In this document: piece by piece, positions 15,101-30,100 of the stretch
Layout: each line of letters starts with the position of its first letter
Numbering within the stretch: position 1 is the stretch's first letter
Source of the DNA: Setophaga petechia
Taxonomy: Eukaryota > Chordata > Aves > Passeriformes > Parulidae
Direction of reading: 5' to 3'
NCBI GenBank assembly: GCA_024362935.1
Contig: JANCRA010000019.1
Location: forward strand, 2,448,001 to 2,512,000
DNA: 64,000 nt
Position numbers and translations under genes: made by a program
The notes under the pieces: generated by a model
What the model was told of the DNA's origin: nothing
The model's database searches: none
Seen by the model: the letters and a program-made list of their open reading frames with translations, nothing else

Positions 15101-18100
15101 AACATGCATGTATTAATAAATATTTATCAAAATAAACCTCAGAGAACTTTTTTATCTTGAATCTTACTAATTTGCTAGACATGACATCAGACTGAGGTTC
15201 TGTAGCTTATTCTTCTTAAAGTAAAATATATGACAATTCACTCCCCACAAAACAACCACACACAGATTGACACGTTAAGTGTCCAATTCTACTACAACAG
15301 GAGCTTTATGAAAGTCAAAGCTAGAGAGCATTTTTTAGAACATTTTGTTTGTAAGAGTACCAAATAAAATCATCTGATAAACAAGAACAACAGCTAGAGG
15401 CAGGTTGTACTGGCGAAGTTGTACCCATGTACCAGGCGCCCACCAAGCTGCTCTGTCACACCCCCTACTCAGCAACACAGGGGAAGAAGATCAGACTAAA
15501 AAGCTCATGTGGCAAGAAAGGGACAGGGAGACCACTCACCATTTAGTCCTGGGCAAAACAGACTTGTTTTGGGGAAGATTAAATTAATTTATTGGCAATT
15601 AATAACTGAATAGCACAGTGGTAAATAAAACAGAAATAAAACACCTTCTCCTGACTAATCCTTCTTCCCAGGTTCAAGTTCACTCCAAATTCTTCTACCT
15701 CCTCCTCCCCACAAGCAAGGCAGAGGAACAGGGAGAAGAAGCTGTGGTCTTTTAACATTAACTTATAACATTTCTCCTTTGCTGTTTCTTCCTCCAAATC
15801 CTCCTCCCCTTTTTCAGTATGGCGGCCCTCCCACAGATGCAGCTCTTCAAGAATTGCTCCAGCATGTATTGTTTTTGCAGTGTAGGGTCCTTCAGGAACT
15901 GTTTCAGTGCAGTTTCCCCACAGGTCACAGCTCCTGACAGCCACCTGCTGTGGCATAGGCTCTGTACAGACTACAGCCACCTTCAAGGTACATCTGCCTG
16001 CTCTGGCATTGGGACAGGCTACAGGGTAGGTCCCTGCTTGCCCATGCACCTCCATGGGCCACAAGGGAAAATCTGATTCAGCATGGTCTTCACCACAGGC
16101 TGCTCCTGCCTTCTCCTGACCTTGGTATCAGCAGGGCAGTTTCTATCATTTTCTCACTCCTTTCTCCCAGCTGCTGCACAGCTATTTTTACCCTTTCTTA
16201 AATGTGTTATCACAGAGGTAACAGCAGCACTACCAGCTTGGAACAGCAGCAGGCTCATTTTGGAGATGAATGAAAACTGATTCTGCCACAGGCAGCTCCT
16301 GCTGTCTTCTCACAGAAACCTTCCTTGCAGCCATCCCACTACCTAAAAATCTACCATGTGAATTCAATACACAAGTTCAATGAGCACTCTGTTAAGAGCA
16401 GCCCAGGTCTCCTTTCATGCTATCCTAGATATGTTAGTTTATCTTACTCCTTAAAATGTTACCATCATTCTATGATCATCTGGCACTATTACTGTGCAGG
16501 GCAAGAAAGTTAAGCCACCAGATCTTTCAACTTTCACCGTACAAAGATCAGCACAAAAGTAAACAACCTACTTGCAGATATCTCGGTAGGTCTGAATTGC
16601 TGTCTCCATATAATGAGCAGGATACGGCCTAGGAGCTCCAGGCTGAAGAAAAGCTGATACTGCTGCCATTTCCTACAAGAGAAACCCAGTAAAGTCAATG
16701 TAGGCCTTTCAACAAATCATAAACCTCAAAATACTGAGGAACATGTTTCAATAGCTATTAGATTCAAGACCTTCATCTAATCAGTTACTGGCATATAAAA
16801 GTATCCAATACACTGTAACTGATAAAAGGTTTAATACAACAGCCTATTTATGGTTCTACTTGTAACTAGCCAGAGAGTTACACACAGAAGTGTTCGCAGC
16901 TGACAGTACACCCAACATTGTGCAGAAGCATTGATTCAGTGCAGCTTTACAAATCCAAAAGAACTTCCTATTATCAGGAAGATTGCTCCTGCAAAGTAGC
17001 ACTAACATGTATTTTAAAATGAGGTCTGTTTTTCTGAGTTTTGCTTAAATGAAATTACATTATCAGCTTCCAAGGAAACTCTAGTGAACACACAGTCTGA
17101 AATTTTACTGCTTTTCTCACAGATTGAAAATATTATAGCAAATATTTTCTGCAGAAAGTAAACATTAAGACTAGTAAATTGCAACAAATTCATGATTAAG
17201 ACTGCTTCCATTCATTTGGAAATTAAGATTTCTTAATATTATTCTGCTTATTCATACTATCCAAATGCAGAGCAACTTTCTGAACTGTAAAAACAGATAT
17301 TTAAGTAAAAGTTTTAATCAAGATACAAAGGTGTACAATAATGCTTCCATGGGTTTATGAAGCAGAGTTTTGAATTTTAGCAAGTTAAGCAGACTAAAGT
17401 TTAAAATATGTATCTTCTAAAAATTGATAGAACTACTAATTTTCCCCCAGTACTCCCATCCATTTTGTTTAAAATTATTTTATTCATAAACACCATCATT
17501 CTTAGGAGGAAATTATGAATGAGTATATGTTTAGAGTGAAATTCAGTAGTGACAAAGTGTAGCCCTCAAGTTTTAAGTCACCCGAAAACATGTACAACAC
17601 CATATTTATAGTGACAGAGTCTTGAATTTCTGGCAAATAAGTATTTTTCTTAAGCCTAAAAGAGATACTCTACAGCTATTTTATGTCTGGCTTTGAGTTG
17701 TCAGTTTAAAGATCAATTTTTCTGGAGGTTGCATTCTAGTTTTGCTCCTTTCCACATTTTAAGAATTAACTCTCCAGTTCTTATTCATACCTTTATTCCC
17801 TTCATATAACAGCAGAAAACAGATTTTACAACACCTTAAGAGTTTCCTAAAGATAGGCAGCAGATTTGAGGAGACCTTTACAAATATGGAGGTGGAGGAG
17901 AGATTGCATTTTGTTACCTTCAGACAAATATTAGAGACTATTAGAAAAAGTTCACAGAATGTTCATGTTACATGAAGTACCAACCAGTGCTCCAGCTGCA
18001 TAAAGCATTGCCTGATCATTTAAGAAGTCCTTCTTTGCTGTATGGTAACAGCTATATGCAAGTTCATAGTGTTGCACCAAAAAGCACAAGTCTGCCATCT

Positions 18101-21100
18101 TCCGGATTTGAAGTTCTGGCGCTTCTGGTGGATACCTATAAATACAAATATTGAAATTCAAAGTTGTCCTCGCTCAGCCTTGCCCCAAAATGGCCAAGAA
18201 AAGTGAATCTCTTTCCTTGCTTCCACACGTAACTTGGCTTCACATCCTACTTTTTTACTAGCAAGACTGACTGTTTCAGTAACACTGAAAGCACACACTC
18301 CTCTTAACCAAGAAATACTGAATGGAGTTTATAACTACCACTCAAACTGCTCAGTCAGATTAACCATCAGAGCTAAGCAGAACTGTATGAGAAGGAAAAA
18401 AAATAAGAGTTTGACTGTTCACTTGGCTTCAAGTTATTTCTCCACATTTCTCCTGAAATAAGTCCACTAACAACTATGCTTCATGCCAAAACACTGCAAG
18501 TTCCTGTCCTCTGCAAGCATCAATCTAATTTTTTGTTAATCCAATATATATGAGTCACTTCAGCGATAATCAAATACATTCTCACAAACACTTGTGTGTC
18601 AGATGCTGTAGGAAGGGAACTACACTTACAAGTTCAAAATACAAAACTGGAATTAGCAACATTTTCATTATGAATCCAAAGACGCACAACACAGACATTT
18701 GAAGTTGTATGTGCATGTCAAGGACATTAACCTTGACTAGACAATGACCAAAATTATTTAGACTTCTGTGGTAAAGACAATTGTTTTTCAAGATTATACA
18801 TCCTAATTCACAGAGTGAATTACCAAATCATACAGAATGTGCATTTTGCTAACACTTAAAACCTGGTTTCAGTGCATACTAAGACATGGGTACACTAAGT
18901 ATGAAATTCCCTTCAGTTTAGCTCTTGAACACATTGTAAAAGCAATATACTGAATACTCTGCTGGAACAAACTGCATAGTTACATAAGCAAAAACACCTA
19001 TACATGGAGTTTGGCTGTAATGACATGTGGGAAAGCTTGTACAAATTCTTGACAAATTCCCCATGACAAAACATAGCTTCTTTTTATGACTAATACTCTT
19101 AAAATCATGTGTTCATAAAAACTTAGAAAGCTTCATTGTAAATAGAGCAGGCAGATGACTCTGCAGTCTATTTTACCCCTTCTTCTTTAAGTTCTGCTAC
19201 TCCTTTATTGTACATATTCAGGCACAGTACTTTTCATGATTTTTCTAATTGAAATGATTCACAACACAGCTGGCTTAGTGCACTTTGCAGAACACCATCA
19301 AACAAACACATGCTTTCCCTCCCGCCCCTAAAAAAGTCTACATTTGCAGTTTAGAACTAAAGATAAGAACTGAGATTACTTACAGCAAACCAGAAGTATT
19401 CTTGAGTTCATTTATACTTTTCTCTGGAACCTTGCTGCCACTAAACCATTTTTTAGTAGCAGAAAACAGTGATCGGCTCAAGCCTTTCCTGGATATTAAC
19501 TGAAGGAAGACATTGAATTAGAGAATTAGAGCACTATATTGCAAGAGACGTAAGTTAAACTAATATAAAAAGTCAAACTTCACTTGTAAATTGATTTTTC
19601 TTCCATAAACCAGAAATAATTAAAGGAGTAAAATAACTAAGATCCCTCTTTCTTAGAATTAATCTGACATTGAGACAGAAGTTCTTATATTTATTTTTAT
19701 ATATTCATATATTGATAGTTCCTATGTTCATTTTATCTCAGACAGTTGAGGTTTACAGTTGAGGTTTTTTTATTCTTTCTGTAAAACAGACATCTTAAGA
19801 ACTTGAACATTTGCTACATCTGTTTGAAAACTAAATTCTACATAATTAGAATATATAATTTTGGGTAGTAGTCCAACCTAAAATCTAGACTAAGTGCATA
19901 CTACAAGAAAGAACCTTCTCTCTCATCCGCATAAAGCATTATCACACCACGAACATCAATTTCAAGTGTCAAAGGTATGAGGCAAGCAACATGACACAAC
20001 TTCATTCTTTTAGATAAGTTCCACTTAGAAGGAAACTTCTGCAGGGAATTATCACTCCCGTCCTATAAGGCAAACTATAATCACTCTTTAAAGATAATTT
20101 TAAAAAGCAGAACATCTCTCTTTTCTTATCAGAACTAGGAATATATCACTGCCTTCCTGTTTGCTACACTTTACGTAACCACTTCTTTTTAATGCTTCTC
20201 CATAAAACTTACTAAATGTAAATATGGTCAGCACGCATCAACTCCCAAAAGTCAATTCAGGGAGTGAGCATTCCTAACACAACATAACCCTTCATATGGA
20301 AAGCCCTCATACTTAAAACTACAACTTGAATAGACAATCCAGTCAAAATAAAATCAGAACTCAGACAACTGACTGATATTTGGGTCCAAAACTTAATGTG
20401 AATACAGTAATTTGATTGTACTAATGTAAGTCAATCCATCTCTTTAGCCGCTTAAGCCCATGTAAGAGTGAAACACTTGTAAAATAAAGGACTTCACTGT
20501 GATGCAAGTAACTTTAATGCATGACCATGACTGAACATGGACATGATATTAATCTCACTTCAAAAAAATGCTAGTTTGAGAGAAGCATATTCAGCTGCAA
20601 AAACTGCTGAAATCAACAGAATTACACAATTCAGGGTGTCCCTGCATTTCTTCCATGTCAAGTAGCAACTGAGGGGGACAGCTTTTTTTGCAGACAACTA
20701 CTGATTAAATAAATTTCTTAAATTTAGTTGTGCATTCTGAAGTTGAAACACAAAGTCTATTTTGCTCCCCATGCCAGATTAATCCAAAAGCACAGAATAT
20801 TAAGGTACAACAGATTTCCCTGGAAACAAGTCACACAAGTTTTCACCAAGAAGCCACCTTGCACTGGAGTTGTTGCTATGAATTAGTTCTTCTTTTTATA
20901 AAAGACAATTAAGTAACAATGAGAAAACTTCAGTTATTTCTCTTAAATCTACTAACAGTTTTCAGCAAGACTGTTGAATCATTAGATGCAGAAGGAAGTA
21001 ATACTGTCAAAACAGATTTCTGAATAACTGGATTTATATCCAAACCATTTTTCCTTATTATAGCACAATGTGTTTTTAAGGGTAAACTGACCTGATCATT

Positions 21101-24100
21101 GAGCTGTCGAATTGTTTTCTCTATGTGTGGCAAAAGTCCCCGAAATGTGAATTCCTGTATGAACTGCCTAATTCGATCATGGTCTGTGAGAGTTAAACAA
21201 GCACCATGAGGTGTCCCAGAATTTGTCTTCTTTGAGTCTTGAAGTGATGTAGAAGCCTTCACGTAATCAGTGCTATCCAAGCTGCCACTGGGATGATCCA
21301 GTTGAAGGGGGTGAGTCTTAAAGTTATTTGACAAGCCATCTGTTGAAAGATTGAAATAGAAGTTCCAGTAAGTATAAAGCTACTTAAATATTTTGGGTTT
21401 TAAAGGTCATTTTTACTAACCTACTTCAAAGCTTCCCTTACTCAGAACTCTGGAAAGCAAAGCAATTCACCAACTGTTCTGCACTAGAGATCAATGCTGA
21501 GCAGGCAGCAGCTGAGCACTGAGTACTGTATCATTCCTGCAATTCTCAGAAAGTTCAGGCAATCGCAAAAATTACAACATGACTAAATATGTACGGTTTT
21601 GGTCCTCAACTACAGTGCAAAAAAAAATCTTCCAGTATGCTGACTAATATTAACAGCTTTGAAGGAAAACTGTGGAAACATTAAAATCAAAATAAAGCAT
21701 TCATCAAAGTTGGGATTGTAGCAATTACTCCAATGGTTCCATTGAGTCCATTATCTTTTTTTCTGCTTGTGTTTTAAGGTTAAAAAAAACCCAAAACCAA
21801 CAAAACAAACCTAATTTTCCATGTTGTTCCAAGCAATCATGATGTAAAACAATTTCCTCCAAAGTCCTCTTTGTTCAATGAGAGGGACTGCTGATCACTA
21901 TTGCATTTAGCTCTCTGAAATAGACTGAGACACTGCTTCACTCTAAGACTTAAGCAGTTCTCTTATTTATATGAAAATCAGCTTGCTCTATGTGGCACCA
22001 AGCAAAGTTGAGCTGTGAAAGCAAATCCTCAGTGGATATTACTCATGAAATCTAATCCTGAGTTTTTAAAGTTCAATTGGTAGCTCCCAGATTACATCTG
22101 GGCTGCAAGGCCTTACAAAGATGGCAACTGTAGCGTCTCCTACACATGCTAGGTCTCCACAAGCCTTTCAGGTGAGATATGAAGGAACTGGGCTGAGGCA
22201 GGCCAGGCAATGCAGGGTACCTCACTTTTTCCCTATTTGGTGATGCCTCTCATCTGAATCTAACATAGCTATCTTAATTGTGCTTAAGGGTGCAATAATT
22301 TGCACTCAATTTCATTTACTATCCTCTCCCATCCACAAGCCAAGTTCCAAAGCAAATGCTTCCAATCAACTTGGAAACTAACCACTTCCCTAACATTTAC
22401 AGATGTAATATCAAAACCAAGGACAAACTCCAAAACCTCAGCTTCCAAGTTACAGCAAAGTATACAAACCAAAACTTTAATTATTATGAAAACTGGCCAT
22501 TTAAACCTATGCCATTTTCAATAATTACCAGAGTTAGCAGACAATATGCTTAGACTTACAAAATATGAGCCTAATACATCATTAACCACCTCATTAAGGA
22601 GATGTCACCAATCCAGTAGGTCAGTACCACAGCATTTTTCTTTGAGGACACTTAGAGCATTTAAAAAACCATTACTCTGAGGTGCCTAACAGACCATCTA
22701 ATTAAATACCGTCCAAGACAAAAGACAGTTGTGTAAATGCTGTAAGATCAAGGTTTTCATAAAGCTACAAAAATACCTTTAATTTCACTGTCTATGCCAT
22801 CTGATATCAAGTGATCAGTATTCTTGTTTGAAACAGCAGTATAATCTTCATAGGAATCCTGCCAGAAAAGAGAGGAGAAAAAAGTGAGAACTTTAAGACT
22901 ACTCACCCACATACAAAAGTCATTAAGCAATAGTTGTCAGTTTCAATAAGTTAACCGAATTACTACAGCAGCGTGTTTGTTCATATGTATTAACTTCTCT
23001 AAGTAGTTTCTGAGGTTTTAATAAACTGTCTTAATTTAAAGATGAAAGTTATATTCACCAAATGAATCAAGTACCTTCTAACTTGCTCAACTGGCTTCCC
23101 TGTCAATCAAAGTAACTCCAACTCTTGCACAGCAATGCCTACAGCAGCAAAAACATATTCCCTAAAGAAGTTCCTGAATAAGCTCACACACACAAAGATC
23201 TATATTGCACAGCTCACACAAGACAGAAAAAAAGAAAAATATCTGAAAAATCTGAAAAATCTGAAAAATATCAGAAAAATAGTTTATGGTGGACTGTAAC
23301 TCACTGGTCCTCTCAGCTTATAGAATATGGAATGTTTTGACATTTCAGTGGTAGCTGATGCCAAGAATGGCAACCTAGAACAGACAGCTACATTTAGTAA
23401 AGAAATATGATTCCAGAAGCCTTTTAATCATAAGGAGTTAGTTAAAGTCAGTCAAAAGCAAACTCAAAAGAAGAGTATTTTTGGTTCTAAAGCAAAAAAT
23501 ACAGATATTTATGGCAAACTCAAAACCCACTATCCCTTGCAATCTTAGCAGATGACAGACCAGACTAGACCCACAAGAAGTTATCACAAAAACCACACAC
23601 ACTCCCACAAAACAACACACCCAGACTATTTAGTGAAGTACAGAAGACCCAGGGAAAAAATTCAAGACTGAGGAAGACAAATAAAAATGAAGGTAGAAAT
23701 TTGCTAAGAACATGACACTTCTGAGGTTACTTCCTCTTACAACTCTTATTATTTCTTATTTATTGTCTATTATTTCTGTGTTCCTGTCAATGTATTTCAG
23801 ACAGTGCAGTATTTCAGTGCTCCTTACTGTCAACTTAAGTAGCATAGAGGACAGTTCCTACTGAGGACTCATCTTATGCCCTCACAAAAAGCCACAGCTG
23901 TGTCAGAAGTGTCTGGACTGCCTACTCATTCTGTAGAAACACATAACACCGAGGTGAAACTTAATGCAACTACAATGGACTTTCATAAGCATGGTAAGAT
24001 CTGTTTTTAGAATACTGTAATACCTGGTTCTGGATAGTGTTTTTCTGAAGGTACTGACTCCAAGGATCTGGTATCTGTTCGTCTGCTCCTCTGTTAGACA

Positions 24101-27100
24101 CCCGAGAATTTATTTTCAGCAAATAGCAACCCTGAGTTCCGTATCTCTGTTTCATCTCTTCATAAATGGAGTCAGCTCTGAAAGAGTAAAACAACATTTA
24201 TCCTGTCTTGATATCAAACTAACTTTAGAGCATGTACTGCAACAAACTATTTTAGACTATTATCTATAGTGCTTAAAAGGAAAATTCTCCTATTTTCAAA
24301 ACAATCTATTATGCAAGAGTAAACTGAAAATCTTTTGAGAATTAGTTCAGAAAGCTACCAAAGAAAGCACCTACCCCAAAAGCTGGGACTGATTAATTTC
24401 ATTTTACATGAACACAAGAAGATCATTAAAAATAATACTTTCAAATATCTGTCTTGATAATAGCATACTGGCTAATGGATCCTGTTGCATGTCTAATCTC
24501 AACAGAATTTATCAACACAAACATTTTGGTCAAAGAGCTCATCTGTAATCTCACTGAAGGCAGATGACCCACCTTTGCTCTTCTCCTGTGCTTACATCAT
24601 GCAGTAGCACATAATATTTGAGCGTGTTTGGTATAAACCACTTGGGATATGAGTATTCACTACTGTGCTGAATCCGATGCTGTTCTTGGGACAGCTTCAG
24701 GAACTGCTCCACAGGGTCAGGTTCACTAGAAGAAACTACCAGCATACCTGAATTCATTAAGGACATATATCCAAAGAACACAGGGACACCACTGATCATA
24801 GAATAAAACAGGAAGTGCATAAAATAGAATAGATGATACAATACTTAGGAATGTAAAACATGCTGCCACAAAAGTATGTACAATCAGAATTTGGCCTTAC
24901 TCTCAATAAGAAACAATCAGTTAACTAACATCTGTAAAATGAGATGCAACGGGAGTTTGCTCCAATTCTGACAGTGAATCTAAGTTTAAGCTGCTACATG
25001 ATAGCCAATTTAAGATTTTAGATAGAAACCAGATGTTCACACAGCAAACATGTAGCTGAAATTCATCCCCACTGTATTTTAGCTTTCAACCTCCAAGGAG
25101 AGTTGGGGCTTTAAGCTATCACCTGAACAACAGTAATCACCAGAAGTGGTCAGATTTTTACCTCAACTACACAATCATTAATAAGGAACATCCCACCCTG
25201 CTACATCTACTCACCAAATCAAAAAACATTACTTCAGAGAAGCCAGAAAGCAAAGCTGTAATTTAAATGTTATTAAAATTCAGAAACCAGAATCAGTATT
25301 TTGCAAAGTTAATTCTGCACAGGTGTGGCCATTGTAACACCTTTCCACTATACTGAAATTATAATGTTCAGTACAGAATTAGGAACGGAGTGTCATAAAA
25401 TCTGCAGTATCATAATTACTGTAAAGCTTAACACCAGCTACATCATGAAACAGTGATTATTCTCAATTTCCCTGTAGACAAGCAAATTAGGCCTAAGTTT
25501 TGGTAAAAAAAAAAAAAAGTGAAAGCATTCAGGCATCTTTCCAGACTTCTTTTTATCCAGCATAGTTCAAAGTTCACCAAATTTCCAAAACATCATCTCC
25601 CCAACCTCCACCACTCCATCTGCTTACAAAAAGCTATTAAAAAGCAGCAGATGCATCCCAAATACACATTCCTCTGTTGTAGATAAGGGAAGGACAAGAG
25701 ATACTTAAAGAGCTACAGCAGAAAGTGTCTGAGGATGATGGAGTTTCATTTACAGGTATTGTCTTTGAGCTCACTTTGACACAAAAAGAGTGTGTGGAGA
25801 AGGGGAAAAAACCCAATAGGAACACTATAAAAAAACTCAGGCCAGACAGTCACAAAGAAAACCCCAACGCCCTTATGAAATCAGTCTGTGTAGTCAGACA
25901 TAGAAGAAAAATATATAGGCTTCAAATCATAATTGTGGAAGAGTTACTGAAAATTTTCAGTGTCTTCTACATTACATTTTGTAACAGCCTTCCCTGGAGC
26001 AGTCTGCAACATTTAAAGGATACATGCAACATAGTGGTTTAAGAATTCGTGATCAGACGCAGGCATGGACTGAAGAAAGCACTCTCTGTAAGACTCAAAC
26101 CAAGGAGTAGTAGCTGAAATACACAATAAAACAGGACAAATTAGACTATTCAGTGAAACTTGTTTACCCATTAATGAAAAGGGAGTATGAAAGACTACAC
26201 CTGAAAGTGAAGCCGGCAAACTCTGACAAGGTTTGCATGGCCGGGGGAAGGAGGAGGAACAGTCCAAGGAGAAAGTATTTTAGATGCAACACAAGTAGGA
26301 GAAACAGTAACACTTGAATCAAATCCTGTGAAACTGAATAGCACCTTAAGCACCACATTCCTCACCACTTTAGGCTCACATGTATTGAGTCCTTGTTAAA
26401 CCACTACTCCTTACCATCCCTATTTAAACACTCGGCAAAGAAAGAAATAAATTCTTCTAACAGTCAGTGAATTTCTGGGCCGGGGATGTAAGAATTGCCC
26501 AAGAAACAAAATTCATTTTTGAGTATGTGGAGGAGCTAAGGATTACCAAAACCCTTTGCTGCCTGTTTCCTACAAGTGCTGACTTGGCTTGACAGCAGTC
26601 CCCTTCCCATGCCTTGCTAAAACAAACGGTTCAGCTGGCAAAGATCCAAGAAGATAAAACCTCAGATCTAAGTTGTGCCATTAATGCCTAATAATTTTAA
26701 CCTGCCAAGTTCAATGCCCTTTCACAACAGGAATTTCATTTTCCTAAGAGTAACAAATCAAAGGAAACCAAGGATGTCTGGGACATCAAAAAAAACGTGA
26801 ACCTAATATTGCCCATTTCTTTCCACTCCAGCTATAGGTCAAACAGTGAACTATTATTTTTTCCTTTAAGCCTGTTCTATTATATCTTTATTCTCCAACT
26901 CCTTTCCCTTGAGTGGGAAACAGATTCCAGAGCAAAATCAATCCACTTTCAATAACCTGATTTCACACTGAAGTAACTGGAATCCACTGTCATCTCACCT
27001 GCAAATGAGAAAACAGTAACTAACAGGGAAAAAAATTTGTGAAGAAAATCTGAAGATATTTTCTTTATATGACTCTTAAAAACCCACATTGCTAGACTTT

Positions 27101-30100
27101 AGTAAATAAAAATAAAAGTAAATAAAAATATCTAATGCTTTGTAAAGCTCTCATGCACCTCCTCATAAAAACGAAGTCAAACCACCACTTTGATTTCTTA
27201 AGCTGATTTTAGAAACAGGTTCACTTTTATGTTGGCACTATCTTGTATGGCATTCATTTAATGCATTTTCTTTAATCCTACATTGTCAAGCCATCTTAGA
27301 TTGGCTTCAGACACACAGAAGTTGGACACAGCCACACTTGAATTCAGTCTAGCAGGGAGCACATGTCACATTAAAAAATGCCAAACAGGAGACAAACTTC
27401 CAGCTTTTGGTTACAGCCTTTCCAGAAACTGTTCTCTGAGTACTCATCTAGGATATAAAAAGCTCTTGGCTTTACTGAGTCCTAGATACAAACATGCCAA
27501 CTATTTAAATTAAGGAAAACACAGCTTGTTATTATTAAAAGTAAGGCATAAGAAAGTGACTCATATGCATTTTTCACAAGTATAACAAGCCATGCAGTAA
27601 CTGGTTCAAAGTAAACACTGTTAAACAACCTAAGGCAAAAAATTTTCACTTCTGTTTTACAGCTGAATCACAGCAAAATAAAAAAAATCACGTGTTTTTA
27701 AAAATCTGACAGTTACAAACAGGGAAGCACTACTTTGTTTTGTAGATTGTTTCCCTTGCCCTCTTTTTTCATTAGGCCTATTTAAAAACCTTGGAAGCAG
27801 TCTCAAAGGCAACTGGGATTTCCTCTACACAGCAACATCAACAGGATTCACTTGAGCCTTTTACAGGGCTGTAATCACTTATTGTAGATACTTGATAAAC
27901 ACACACCATACTCAAAACAAAAGCAGCATTTGAAAAAAATTTCACAACTGTAACACCTCGTAACACGTTACAGCAGTGTAAACCAGCACTGCCATTCAGG
28001 TACCCAGATCTATACACTTTGCATTTTTCCAGTATGCTGGAACAGAACTGAAGTTTTGGCACACTTGTTAACACATTCAGAACTTATTAAGAATAAATAA
28101 AAGTAGTATTTCTACATAACAGCGTAATAATGGAAAGTCTACTTAATGAAGTTTTGTACCCTTTGGGCATTTAGCAGGATCTGAACAGATACTACTGAAA
28201 GGATGAATGGATATTATTCACCAAAGGCATAAACCATATTAATATATAAAAAAGAAAAACATCAAAATCTGGCTCTTATAGACCACAATGAAGAGCCTTG
28301 AGAGGTCAATAACCAATGTTATTTGGTGGCAATAAGTCTCATAAACTACATAAAAATGTGTTAGAGAGCTTTTTCTTTTTTTGAGGATCATACTCCAGAA
28401 AGAATGTCAATATAGCAGAGACATATGTGCCCTAAGTACAGTCAGCAGTTGAGTTCCAACTTAAAAAGTGTTACTGTCCCCTGAGAAAGACGTTCCCCAG
28501 AGAAGGAGAAAGTACACTTGAAAAACAGCACAGTGACAGTATACAGTTCCATAGGATCAAACAATCCAGTGTTTTTAACACCATCAGGCAATTTACCACC
28601 ACCACCCTTACTGATTGTATGGAAAGACCAAATGATTTTGATTAACAGGAGTAGAAATGTGATTAAAAGAAAAATTAAAACAACCACCACCAACGATTTT
28701 TCAGTTAGGGGGAAAAAATGGAGGAACACACATCTACGTCTGGAAAAGTGCTGAACAGTTGTAGCAGATGGTAAGGAAAGGTGGATGGGGCACATGGAAA
28801 AGGAGTAAAGGGCAATTTGGCAAATCAGCACCAACCACAAAAAATACCTGAATAAAACGTGGATGTGTTCAGTTCCATCAGTGTCTCTTTCCAATTACTG
28901 TACCAAGGAACACTAGCCTTAACTGAGCGATCTGATAGAAAAAACATGATATTATTATACTAAAAAGGGTCAGATGCAAACACACTCTTGGCTGTTACAC
29001 TCTGGTAGCCTGAAGTAGAAAAAAATCTACACCATGCAGGTCCATGAGGGGCATGGAGGAGATTTGACTCCAGCTAATGAAATGAATATTTCAAGCTTCT
29101 CAACATTTGACAGAGTACTTTAATGGAAATCAATATTAATTTCTAGCTCAGCCCCAATTCTAGGCTCAAACAAAAATGGAAATTCTATCAAGTAGCAAAG
29201 ATTTAAGTTGTATCTACACTTTATTTCTATTTTACCAGATGAAAGACAGTCTAAATCTAAGGCACGAACTTGTGAGATTTCCAAGCCTATAGTACTAGTT
29301 AAAAGTACCCGAATACAGTAGCTGCTGAAAGTGGATGCCCCAACATTCTCATCTCAAACATATTCCTCCAATGCCTCATGCCAGCATTTATAGCATGCAG
29401 CCTTGAACAAACATAGCCAGGGAACTGATCTAGTAGAAAAAAGTCTTTCCTTCTTTCAAATAATTTAGCTCTTTAATGGGATAATTTTTCTTTACTTTCT
29501 ACATGCACCAGTACATGGGAGAAGCAGGCATGGCTGAACACGAGCAACTTTTCAGCAACCAAAGGAGTCTCCCAGCACTAGATTATGGAACTATAAAAAT
29601 ATTAAATAAAACTGTAAAAAAGAAGGATTACAAACAATTAAATCAATACAATACACCAGCTCCAAAACCGTTATCAAAAAAAGAGCAGGATTATGACCCC
29701 AGTGCCAGAAACATAACTCAGCTTCTTAAACAGTGTTTATCTTTCTTCAAAACAGACTGCACTTGATCACCATTAAAATTAAGGAATTATCTTTTAATAT
29801 CATTATCCTAGAAAACTAATTCACTCCCAAAAAAAGAACAAATTAAGAACTGATGAGAACGTTTCCCATTTGCAATGCCAAATGACTACGTTCTGTTGTC
29901 AGGAATGAATGCATCCCTTGGTTTGAATAAAATGCTCTAAGAAAGTTGAAAATAAAATACCCTAAATGTCTTAGTAAATACTCATATCCATCTAAGCATA
30001 AAGAAACCCTACTTGGTACTTCTTCATATTCTCTTACACTGTAATGGGATACAAACTCCTCCATCAACAGCACTGTCAGTGTTTTGTGACACAGAGCTCC

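Noticed and set aside
15579..16064. 161-codon minus frame in intron 10
   Set aside because: Falls wholly inside the solo LTR.
28442..28894. 150-codon minus frame with a hydrophobic segment in TRAPPC8 intron 2
   Set aside because: On the sense strand of the host intron, no recognised homology, no splice logic joining it to TRAPPC8, and a length expected by chance in a window this size.
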